Of a stretch of DNA of 64,000 nt, positions 45,761 to 56,399 are shown piece after piece. Numbering within the stretch: the stretch's first letter is position 1; the number at the start of each line of letters is the position of its first letter. The stretch spans positions 110,459,552-110,523,551 of the forward strand of contig CM036160.1 in NCBI GenBank assembly GCA_020631735.1, given 5' to 3'. Below the pieces are notes generated by a model. It was not told where the DNA came from and did not search any database. It saw nothing but the letters and a program-made list of their open reading frames with translations. The stretch comes from Saccharum officinarum. Its lineage: Eukaryota; Streptophyta; Magnoliopsida; Poales; Poaceae. A program made the position numbers and the translations under genes.

Positions 45761-48700
45761 ATGCGGATTTGGCCATGGCAGGGCGGTGATGCAATGATGC
45801 ACATGCTAGTGGCCCCGGATGGGGGCGGAGGGGAGCTGCAGCCGTACGGCGCGCCGGCGGCGGAGCAGGAGCTGGAGCTCCTCCGCGATAACGCCGATGA
45901 CGGCCTCGAGGGCCACGTGCGGTACGTGGCCGCGCCCAAGAGCTGCTTCTTGTTGCTGTGCTTGTTGCAAATCACTGGTGTTTAGTCGCCGTCGATGGCG
46001 CTGGGCGAAGGAATGGTCTCGCCTCCGCGCGTTCCTTGCTCGCTTGCTTGATGAGGAGCAGTGACAGTCCCCTTGCTCCACTTCCGACTTCTTATTTTTA
46101 TGCTTCTCCTATTTCAGAAATGGTTGTGGTTAAATCCCGATGTTTGATTCTGTCATTCCTTTACTGTGATTCCATCAGGTGCCTGCGGTGCGGAATATCC
46201 GGCAATGCGACGCCCCATATGCGGCGTGGGCCTGATGGCCCAAGAACTCTTTGCAATGCGTGTGGCATTGCTTACAGGAAGGTAAAACCATACTCTTTTG
46301 TTCTGAAGCAGCCATGACAGTCGTTTTTTATGTTGCTTGCTCTGCCACACTTGTTTTGCAATTGAATGTTGTGGGGCTATCTTTACCAACCCTTGGAGAT
46401 GTTATAGCTTGGCTTAGAGTTAACTTTATGATTCACAAGCACTATCTTTTCAATACTACTGTTGGTGCCTTTAATTTGCACTAGGTGACATGCACTGTAA
46501 GGACTATTTTCTCCCTTATCAGCTGTAGGTTATGTATTGTCGTTTTTCTTGCGATCACAGGTTGCAACCTACAAGCAACCATGGCACTTCTAATGCAGAA
46601 TGCCGGGTCATACATTTTTGGCTGCAGCGGTACAACTTCTTTCCAAAAGGAACTATTGACCCATTATCTTTTTGCTGTCTTTGAGTAAGCTTGATCTACC
46701 ATGTTAGGATCGAAGATCATATGGCACATGCTACTTATAGCAACCATAAGAGACATCGTGCTTATATGTTTCTTCCATTATGGCTAAGATTGCTGTTCTA
46801 CTGGTCATTTTCCTCCCATTTTGGCATGTTTAGTAAAATCTGCAATGAAATATGCTTCATTGTGCCCTTACCTACTGCTAAAACATTTTATGATTCATTT
46901 CCAGGGGAAAATGAGAAGAATGATAGAAGCTGAACCACCCATAGATGAGGCTTCACTTGCGAAGCTGGTTCCAGAGGTAGGCATGGAATTTGTGAGTGAG
47001 GAAAAGGCGTATGAATTCTACAACAAATATGCTGGGCATGTTGGCTTTAGCGTTAGAAAAAGTACATCACACAAATCTTCAGAAAATATTACCAAAGTAA
47101 GAACTTTTGTGTGCTCAAGAGAGGGCTACAACAGGGATAAAAAATCACTGGAAGCAAAGAAGCCAAGATTGGATACACGAATCGGTTGCCCGGCGAGATT
47201 GATTATAAAAGTCACACCAGAGTGCAAGTATAGAGTAACTGATTTTAAAGCAGACCACAATCATCAGCTAGCCCCTCCTTCAACGATGCATATGTTAAGG
47301 TCGCAGAGGATATTGACAGAACTTCAGTCTGGAGAAGCAGAACTATCAGATGATTCTGTAGTGACACCAACAACAAAAGCAACCGGTGATCTTGTTGTGA
47401 GACAAGTCAGTTTCCTTCGGAGTATCTCTCTCCTCCCAGCTGATTACAAGAATTATCTCCGTTCGAAGCGTATGAAGGCCATGCAACCTGGTGATGGTGG
47501 AGCAATATTGAAATATTTACAGACAATGCAAATGGACAACCCCTCGTTCTTTTACACTATGCAAATCGATGAGGATGACAAACTGACTAACTTCTTTTGG
47601 GCAGACCAAAAATCTAGAGATGACTTCAACTATTTCAGTGATGTGCTCTGCTTAGACACAACATACAAAATAAATGGATATGGTAGACCACTGGCGTTAT
47701 TCCTTGGTGTGAATCACCATAAACAAACAATTATTTTTGGTGCAGCTATGCTTTATGATGAATCATTTGAATCATACAAGTGGCTTTTCGAGAGTTTTAA
47801 GATCGCTATGCATGGAAAACAGCCTGCAGTAGCTTTGATAGATCAATCTATTCCATTGAATAGTGCAATGGCAGCCGCCTGGCCAAGTACCACTCAACGA
47901 ATTTGTGCTTGGCATGTGTATCAGAATTCTCTTAAGCACCTCAATCATGTTTTCCAAGGTTCGAAGACATTTGCAAAGGACTTTAGCAAATGTGTCTTTG
48001 GCTATGAGGATGAAGATGAATTCGTGTTTTCATGGAGAAGTATGCTGGAAAAGTATGATCTTAGACATAATGAATGGTTGTCTAAAGTGTTTGCTGAGAA
48101 GGAACAATGGGCCTTGGCATATGATAGACATATATTTTGTGCTGACATCATAAGTGCACTTCAAGCCGAGAGTTTCAGTAGTACTTTGAAGAAATTCTTG
48201 AGTCCTCAACTGGAGCTGCTGTCCTTCTTCAAGCACTATGAAAGAGCAGTGGATGAACATCGCTATGCTGAGCTGCAAGCTGACTTCCAAGCTAGTCAGA
48301 GCTATCCAAGAATACCCCCAGCCAAGATGTTAAAGCAAACTGCTCATACATATACCCCAGTGGTGTTTGAGATCTTTCGTAAAGAGTTTGAGCTATTCAT
48401 GGACTCTGTGTTATTCAGTTGTGGGGAGGCTGGGACGACATCTGAGTACAAGGTTGCTTCATCTGAGAAACCCAAGGAACACTTTGTTCGATTTGATTCA
48501 AGTGATTGCTCCTGTCTGTGCACTTGTAGGAAGTTTGAGTTTATGGGTATCCCATGCTGTCACATGTTGAAGGTGCTAGATTACAGAAATATCAAAGAGC
48601 TACCTCAAAAATATATGTTGAAGCGATGGAGAAGGACTGCGAAATCTGCGGATGAAGACAATGAAGGTAATGCAACAAATGCCAATGGGTCATCATTGAA

Positions 48701-48871
48701 TGTCCCTGCTCCTCCTGCAAATCACCATGGGCTTCAGAGCTTCAGTGCAATGATTCAAGTAAGTAGCTTCCTAAGTTCCTATACTTGTCTGTACAAAGTG
48801 TTTTTCCCTGTATTTATTCTGGCTGATGTCTTCTTTTAATGCAGGATGCTTCTGTTTCTAATATGCGTTAG
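45761..48871 (+). CDS. GATA zinc finger fused to FAR1/FRS transposase-derived protein
   Basis: Exons: 45761-45921 (start at 45761, or 45794 within [11 protein letters not shown]), 46179-46281, 46905-48758, 48845-48871. GT-AG junctions are in phase; 714 or 703 residues. Positions below count from 45794. Residues 44-71 form a class-IV zinc finger, C-X2-C-X20-C-X2-C, reading [20 protein letters not shown]. The next exon supplies GKMRR, the basic tail normally attached to this finger, so the splice is natural. A FAR1 DNA-binding domain follows (~113-196, [16 protein letters not shown]). Next is a MULE-type transposase core (~300-420, [26 protein letters not shown] ~386; [10 protein letters not shown] ~409). 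A SWIM zinc finger is near 605-640 ([20 protein letters not shown]). FAR1/FHY3 relatives are domesticated transposases acting as nuclear transcription factors, so this one probably binds DNA with two different modules. There are no nearby TIRs and no lesion. Confidence 0.88.
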
Positions 48872-49640
48872 ATTTCATGTCATAGAAGCTCTAAATGCAG
48901 GTATTACAACTCGTTTCAGTAATTTCCTATCTTTTATGCCTTTCCATATGCCCTGTACCGCTTTTTTCAATTAATTGTATCTGGGTTAGTTCTCGACCCA
49001 TCTGGTTTTATTGGTTCATCTTAGAACATGGAAGGAACCTGATGAGTCCAAAAGAAACATGTCATCCCAACAAACCCAAACTTTTCGTGCATGCCAACAA
49101 GAAATCATCTTTTTTTTCTCGAACACGCAGAGAGTTGTGTGTCAATATATTGAGATAGAACGAACGATCCAAATACAAGCCGAATCCACGGGAAGGGTTA
49201 GTAAGAAATCATCTTTGAGCTCCATCCATTTGGACTTTTGACATCTTTGCTTGAGGACTTGAGTGGCCTTTCTTCTGGATTTCCTAACTGGGTGGGGTTG
49301 TGGCTGTTAAATTGACTGTGCACTGTTGTCCATATGGGAGACCTTGACGTTCTTTGAGAAAGACAGCCTAAAGATTTTGATATAACATTTTCATGTGCTT
49401 TCGATTCTGTTGTCTGCTCATCAACTTGCTTGAATCGTGATGCAGGGTTCATGCCAATGATGCGTTTACCTTGCAAGACTCCACAACGTTGGCCAGAGAA
49501 GCATTGGATCGGCCACCAACAAGCACCCATGCATTTACCTTGTAAGACTCCGCACCGTTGGCCCTTGAAGCCTTGGTTAGGCCACCGTCAAGCACCCCTG
49601 AATAAGTTGGGCAACCTGTACATTGTTCAGCCGTAGGAGA
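48872..49640 (+). other. 3' region of the GATA-FAR1 gene with a 69-bp tandem repeat
   Basis: 48872-49440 has no coding feature beyond possible 3' UTR introns (a GCAG|GTATTA donor at 48900 and TGATGCAG acceptor near 49445). 49458-49598 holds two tandem 69-bp copies beginning ATGCGTTTACCTTGC and ATGCATTTACCTTGT. The period is a multiple of three, so the frame is open across both (LPCKTPQRWPEKHWIGHQQA is repeated with changes). I cannot tell whether it is translated. Confidence 0.5.
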
Positions 49641-49826
49641 TTTCAGTTACTGAGGCACCGATCCTTATTGTAGACTGTAGATTAGATTTTAGTTTTAACT
49701 TTAATATCATAATGCTTGTATTGCGCTGCAAATAATTCAGAAATTTTGTGCATGCCTAATAAATGCTAGCCCATTTATTAGTTGCAAAAAATGCAATTCA
49801 GGCACTTCCGCAGACCGTTGTACAAT

Positions 49827-50101
49827 GGCCTTGTTTAGATACCCAAATTCACCTTTAAATTTCACTATGCAAAAAGAAGATTCTCTATCACATCAAAATA
49901 TCGGCACATATATGGAGTACTAAATGTAGATAAAATCAAAAACTAATTGCACAGTTTTGTTGTACTTTGCGAGGCGAATATTTTAAGCCTAATTAATCAA
50001 TGTTTAGACAATTATTACCAAATAAAAATAAAATTACTACAGTGTGACGGGACACTTATTATGCAAACTTTGTCTCCAAAGTTTGGAATCTAAACCAGGC
50101 C
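49827..50101. mobile_element. GGCC..TTTAGAT-family MITE, copy 1
   Basis: GGCCTTGTTTAGATACCC to GGAATCTAAACCAGGCC, flanked by AAT (49824-49826 and 50102-50104). The interior is about 85% like the copy 120 bp downstream (by eye), in the same orientation. Confidence 0.85.
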
Positions 50102-50221
50102 AATGCTTGAGAAGAGGATGCGTCTGAAACCTGTGTGCAGACAGCCTGAGCTTGTGGCCGGCCTGTGCAGAGCAAGTAGACCCCTCATGCATGATACCGG
50201 AGTTGAGTACAGTTTCAGTTA

Positions 50222-50495
50222 GGCCCGGTTTAGATCCCAAATATTTCCCCAAATTCTACTATGTAAAAAGAAGATTTCTCATCATATCAAAATGTCGGCA
50301 CATGCATGGAGTACTAAATGTAGATGAAATCAAAAACTAATTGCACAGTTTTGTTGTACTTTGCGAGACGAACGTTTTGAGCCTAATTAGTCAATGTTTG
50401 GACAATTTTTACCAAATAAAAACAAAATACTACAGTGCCACACAGTGTGCTACAGCATTTTGGGCGGTCCCAAATCGGACCAACTAAACACGGCC
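50222..50495. mobile_element. GGCC..TTTAGAT-family MITE, copy 2
   Basis: GGCCCGGTTTAGATCCC to CAACTAAACACGGCC, flanked by TTA (50219-50221 and 50496-50498). The 3-bp TTA duplication supports PIF/Harbinger mobilisation for the family. Confidence 0.88.
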
Positions 50496-50704
50496 TTAGA
50501 TTCAGATCTGGGGGCTTCATTTCGCCAGCGGCTGAGCTGGATGGCTCGTGCATTGAAGCGTTGGGTGCAAGCCAGAGCAGCCTTGGCGCGCCTGCGGACC
50601 AGCGGGGCTCTGGCTCGGTGGCCGTGTTTTTTTTTTTTGTTTTTTACTCTTTTTGAAAAATTTTCTGGTATATACCCTGACAGAAAGATTTTAGGGAATG
50701 GATC

Positions 50705-50890
50705 CAGAGTTTGGCGCTATCCACGCTGGCGCCAAAGTAACACAGCTTGGCGCCGTTAACATTGGCGTCAAGCCCCCATGCCACTTGGCCGACGACGCTG
50801 AGCTGGCGCTAACGTGGCAGCACCTTGGCGCCGTCACCATTGACGCTAAACTTGGCGCCATCGTCATTGGCGCCGAGCCTAACGCCACAG
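50705..50890 (+). repeat. Degenerate tandem repeats with the core TTGGCGCC
   Basis: Six or more copies of a ~20-35-bp unit built on TTGGCGCCNTNANCATTGGCG. The palindromic GGCGCC core recurs with varied spacing. Short ORFs through it are a by-product. Confidence 0.75.
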
Positions 50891-50959
50891 ACCTGTTACC
50901 ATGTATATATTTTTTATCCTAAGTATTTCTAGGTTGTTCTAAGTGATAAATAGAAAGTC

Positions 50960-51088
50960 ACTATAAAAACTCTAGAATTAATCACATTTTTCAATATCCA
51001 AGTCATGGTAAAATTTCAAATTTGTAAATGTCCAAGTCATATTAAAAAAAGTCATTTTTCATATGTCTACCATATGGTAGTTGGTATT
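50960..51088. repeat. Left arm of an inverted repeat around the copia element
   Basis: Contains CAATATCCAAGTCATGGTAA and GTAAATGTCCAAGTCAT. The inverse words occur on the far side of the copia element at about 56220-56400, so the copia derivative sits in the loop of an older foldback. Confidence 0.65.
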
Positions 51089-51093
51089 CTAAC

Positions 51094-54000
51094 TGTTAGA
51101 ATGTGTGTGTATTAGGCCCATGAGGCTAAGGCTCATGTGGCCCATGTATGGTTACCTATATAGCTACTCTTCTAGGGTTAGCCCAATCAATAGAATCCCA
51201 ATCCCTAACATGGTATCAGCAGCTTAGGTCTTCTCCTTCCTCCCTTCCAGCCGCCGCCGCCCCTTCCTAGCTGCAGCCGCCCCCTTGGCTGGCGCCGTGG
51301 CCCTACTCAGCCATGGCCGGCCGGCGTTCTTCCCCTCCCCCTCCTTCCTATTTCCACTCCTTTCCCCCTCTCCCTTCTTCCTGGGCTCAGATTGCCGCCA
51401 CCAGCGCCCGCCCCCATCACCCAGGCGCAGATGGCGCAGCCCGTGTCACAGAACCTCCTAATTATGATGGCCCACAAGTACCCGTCATTGTCATAATGAC
51501 CTCTGACAGCCGTACTTATGTTCACCATAACTTAAAAGGCCTGCTTTCCTCCGAACAGGATCCAATCACAGGAGTATTGCAATATTACAACAGTTTATTC
51601 AAAATATTTAACAAAGTAAAGTAGCGGAAGTCTTACAATAACTTAGAGTTACAAACCAGTTTTCAAACTTCAAACCTTATGTGACATTATTACAAACCAG
51701 TAGTAGAGAAGTATCGGTAGTAACTTTATTACAACACACAAGCGAGATGCCTTGCCCAAAGGCTACACAGTCTACTCGTCGTCACTTTCTTCAACCACGA
51801 CGGTCATGCAACAAGGCTCGAAGCAGACTTGTTCATGAACCGCACCTGCAACAAGGGGTTCAACAAACCCTGAGTACGAGAGTACTCAACAAGACTTACC
51901 CGACTAAAACAAAGACTCCAAGGGCATGCTAGCTTTAGGGAATCAAGGTACGGGTATTCCAGAATCAAATTTTCTTTTGCAGAAAAGCTTACTAAAGTGA
52001 GTCCTGACCTTCAATGTTTTACTTTTACCATTGATGGTTCATTAACCAATTCTAAGTGATCCTAATCTAGATCAAAGTAATTCTCAACAAGATCTTTCTC
52101 ATTCTTTCTTTCAATTCCAGATCTTTTCTACGATGCAGGACAGGTGATCGAGTCTCCATAACCGAGGAGCAACGACGATTCGAACCGATTATACCCAGCT
52201 GAGGATCCCTAACCTCATGACATATGTAGAACCAAATCTTGCATATATCAACCCTCATTTAGATCTCCCAAAACCAGAACGTGTCCATCGCCACCCGAGA
52301 GTACAGTACTCCTCGAATCCGGCCCGATTCTAGCCCCGAGGGTACACGCTACTCCCACCATCTCTCCACTCCTAGTGCGAGGTTAGACGTTCTCGAAATG
52401 GAATCACCAACATTTTGGGCTTACCCAAGGCATGAGGCTAGTTGCAAAGTCTCGAAACACAACACAGGACTGCAACGTACGGTCCTTAACTGACAAGGCG
52501 GAAACACTACATTGAGACTCCGTTCTCAATGCATGTTAGCAGTGGCCAAACCACCCGCCCGATCTTCTACTTCATTCTCGTACTTCATTATTCATTAAGT
52601 ATGCCGTCATGGCTAGGTAAACATTTCATTTAAAAGTTTAACTCATAAGCATAGCGAAGCATACTACGCATTTTTAGTAAAACAGGTATCAAGGGTGATA
52701 TCACAATAATCAAGGATGATAATGCAGCAATTAGGTTATCACTCAACTCCTAATTACTTAATGCAGTAAACCATAAGAATAAATAAAGATTTATAAAACT
52801 TAAGGTAGGGTTTAAATGCACCGGGGCTTGCCTTGCTCTGACACGACGACCAACTCAGACTCGAGGACTCCAACGTCTGGTTCAGAACCCACTGACGATA
52901 GCTCTACTCCGGAAGCTTGCTCGGCGACTTCGACTTCTTCGAAAGCGGAAACTACACGAGTACATAACATGCTTTAACATGATGCTCAATGATAAACATG
53001 ATGCGTGATGATAACATGACACGAGTTACGACTTGAGTATAACTTCCCTTCACGGTACAGTCGCAAACAGAAAACCTACTAACTAGTGGCGACAACTCGA
53101 GCGATACCAGCTTTTAACCCTAAGTAAGTTACTAACAAGCTCAAACATGGAATTAAGGTGCCAAAGATCACCAAAGAGTAGTGACCTAAGGACATCACTC
53201 AATCAAAAGGGCACACAACACTTAAAGTTCTCAAATTAACATTTATTTATTATTTAATTAATTAGGACATAATTAATAGTTGATCATACTTTATCTAAAC
53301 AAGCTCAAACTTTTTCTATGGATTAAGAATGATTTAAAATAGTGTCACAATAAATTTCATAATTTTGGATTAATAAATTAATTATTAAAATTCCTAGAAG
53401 TTGCATTTAATCTTTATTGGAACTAATTAATTCTACTGCACAAAGTACTCAAATTTAGGGTTTAACATTTTTCCTAGATAGTTTACATATTAAGAGACTC
53501 ACACAAAAATTTTCATGAATTTTGGAACTCTACACAATTTTTAATGAAATAAACAAATAGCTGCACTATTCATTAATTTGAAAAAGAAAAACAAAATCAA
53601 AAACCGAACCGGGCCGATTCCTCCCCTCTCTCCTTCCGGCTCGGCCCAGCCGATCAGCCCGCTCACGCGCGCCTGCGCCCGCGCGGCCTGCTTTCTCGCG
53701 CGCTCGCACCCGGCAGCGTGGCCCAGCAAGTGGCCCAGCCCAGCAACGGCCGCACTCGCGCGCGCGCCCGCGTTTTCCCCCTCCTCTCACTGACAGCCGG
53801 CCCCGCTTGTCATCTTCCTCCTCTCGCCACCCGTCTCTCCCACCGCGAAAACACGACGGCCGGCCGGCGACCTCAACGTCGGTCACCCAACCGAACTGAC
53901 CAACATGATCTATCCTTCCCCGCGAATCAAAAACAACCCTAACCGCTTAGGTTCACCTTCCCCAGCACCCTCCCCGACGGCCATGGCGGCTCGGGACGAC

Positions 54001-56185
54001 GGCATACGCCGCTCCGGCAAGACAAGCGAACAACAACTAAAATTGAAGGACCAGGGAGCTCCAGGGGCATACCACGAACATGAGACCGTGATCGGTTGAA
54101 GCGGAGAAGCTCAGGAAGTGGCTGGCCACGTGAGGTGGCTTGACGGTGCTCGGTCGCCGGAGATGGAGAAGAAGCGATCGCGCGGACGCTCTGGGCGAAA
54201 TTGGCCAATGCAAAGGGGTCTACAAGGTGCGCGGGAGAGAGGCGAAAGAGTTGACACGGTTGCTCTAGCCAAAGGCGAATCAACGACGGCGGCAGTGAGC
54301 AGCGAAGCTGATCGGCGGCGGTGGAAACCGAGAGAAGAAAGAAGGAAGACGACGGTGGCTGCAACTTGCTTAAATAGGTGGCCAGGGTGCTTATCGCGGC
54401 TGCGAGAAGGTGCGCACGACTCCGAGCTGGACAGCTGGGGTAGAAGGCCGTGGAAGGCCACGGCGGGCGGTCGGCCGGCGCCCATACCGGCCGGTGACCG
54501 TTTTCCATTGGCACGACACTGTAGCACCCCCCAAACTCTGAATTTCAAACTGATTTTTCAAATTACTTTCAAATTCATGTGGAAACTTGAAAAACTTCCA
54601 ATATATGAAATCTTCAGAATTTCAAGCTCTACAAGTTTTGTATTGAACACTTTTTTAAATTCTAACTGGATTTTGAAATTTGAGTTTAAATTCAAAAGGG
54701 GACACATTTTTGGGATTTGGTAATTTAGAAATTACTTTTTATTTCATATTGAAACTTCAAAATCTCCAAACACCAAAGTTGTACATCATGATAAGACCTA
54801 CAACTTTGCTGTTCAAAACATTTTCAAATTCTGCCTGTATTTTGAAATCTTAGTTTGGGGACAAAAATGAGTTAAATCTGAAATTTGTTTATTTTCAAAA
54901 TTGCTCCACATTTTACACTAAAACTTTGAAAACTCAAAACACCAAAGTTGTAGCCCTTGAAAAGTTATACAAACCTGGTTTTTAAATTTTTCCCAAATTT
55001 TGCTTAGATTTTGAATTATTTGAAAAGGGGTAAAATAGGGTTTTGAAATTTAGGGTTTTAAGAGGAATTTTCAATTGGAATTTGTTGCTACTTTGATTTG
55101 TGATTACTTAGTGATCAAAACCTCACCCAAGGACATCATTTGGACCAACATGACATGGTTGACCAAATGCCACTCTTGGTTGACCAATTTAGCTTTTGAA
55201 ATTCTTTTACATTTTTCCCCAAATTTGAATTTGAATTCGAATCGGAAAACTCATGACAAGTTTTGGGACTCCAACTCAAACTCAAACTTGGAGCTTCATT
55301 TTAGGTGTTGTACTTGAGCTCATACCCTACACTTGGCACTAGTGTGCAACACAGTCGCACACCCCAAATTACGCAGGGCATGGACTAAGTATTTGCGGTG
55401 GCATTCGAAACTAGGGTTTTCGGGTTCGAGACACACCACGGAGAAGCACATCCAATCTAGATAAGTAAACTTGTGTTTAGTTGATGCATAACAAGGTTGA
55501 CCTAATCATGGATGCTTTGCAATGCATTATGATGACATGGCAGATTAATTAGCACTATAACACCCGGGGTGTTACAGCCCGCCCCCTCCTTCCACCCGCC
55601 GCCGTTGGCTCTGCTCTGGCCGCCCCCACTGCACCAGCTACTGAGCGGCCTCCTCCTCCTGGCCTGGGCGCGCACCCTGCCCTTCCCCCCACCCCTGCTG
55701 CCGCCCTCACAGTCGCTGGCTCCGGCAGCTTCTCGTTGAGCTGCACACTCCACCCTCCCGGAGCACACTGATCTATTGTGACAATATCAGTGCGGTCTAC
55801 CTCTCCACCAACCCTATCCAGCACCAGCGGACGAAGCATGTGGAGATCGACCTACACTTTGTCCGTGATCGGGTGGCCCTGGGAGAGGTGCGGGTCCTTC
55901 ATGTTCCGACCACCTCCCAGTTCGCGGACATCTTCACCAAAGGCCTCCCGTCCTCGACCTTCACCGAGTTTTGCTCTAGCCTCAACATCACCAGTGGCTA
56001 GTTGCGTCTGTGGGGGGGCCGTGTGTGTTATTTCTTGTTCAGCCTGGAACTCCACTGCGCCGGTAGTTCAGACTGCGGGGGGGTGTTGGAATGTGTGTGT
56101 ATTATGCCCATGTGGCCCATGTATGGTTACCTATATAGCTATGCTTCTAGGGTTAGCCCAATCAATAGAATCTCAATCCCTAACA
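51094..56185 (+). mobile_element. Short-LTR copia derivative, interrupted by a solo LTR
   Basis: Left LTR 51094-51210 and right LTR 56084-56185 both run from TGTT.. to ..CCCTAACA. The target duplication is CTAAC (51089-51093 and 56186-56190). After the left LTR comes TGGTATCAGCAGC, a near match to the initiator-tRNA-Met primer site. Before the right LTR lies the polypurine tract GCGGGGGGG. Without the 4.1-kb insertion the element is under 1 kb. It keeps only a GC-rich 5' piece and the C-terminal end of copia RNase H (55775-56000: NISAVYLSTNPIQHQRTKHV, then ADIFTKGLP). It is a large-deletion, non-autonomous copia element. Strand is set by the LTR, primer site and RNase H. Confidence 0.88.
51444..55576 (-). 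mobile_element. Giant solo LTR (4.13 kb), copy 1
   Basis: Minus-strand reading starts TGTAACACCCCGGGTGTTA-like (here TGTAACACCCCGGG) and ends GGTTCTGTGACA, TG..CA ends as in LTRs. It is flanked by GCCCG (51439-51443 and 55577-55581), a 5-bp duplication typical of LTR retrotransposons. There are no gag-pol motifs, no internal direct repeat and no second LTR in direct orientation, so it is best read as a solo LTR left by recombination. An alternative is a non-autonomous element without recognisable LTRs. The GC-rich block at 53620-54500 resembles a gene leader and accounts for the ORFs there. Very long LTRs starting TGTAACACCC occur in grass Ty3/gypsy (Tekay/Del-type) families. The exact family is not fixed. 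Confidence 0.78.
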
Positions 56186-56399
56186 CTAACATATCAAACC
56201 ATAGCAAAAGCCTAGATATTTTTACTGTGATTTGGACATTGACAAATTTAAAATTTTACCATGACTTGGATATTGAAAAAAGGCTTCATGTTTTGGACTT
56301 GTATATTTAAAATTTTACCATGACTTGAACCATAATTTTACTATAAGATGAAATTTTAAGTCATGGTAAAAAGGGCTTCATGTTAAGTCATGGAATTTT

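Noticed and set aside
50435..50922. ORFs through the GGCGCC array
   Set aside because: Generated by the repeat period; no protein features.
53539..54723. ORFs of 145-201 codons in the GC-rich block
   Set aside because: They lie inside the solo LTR, are not consistently kept in the second LTR copy, and show no domain. Treated as LTR sequence.
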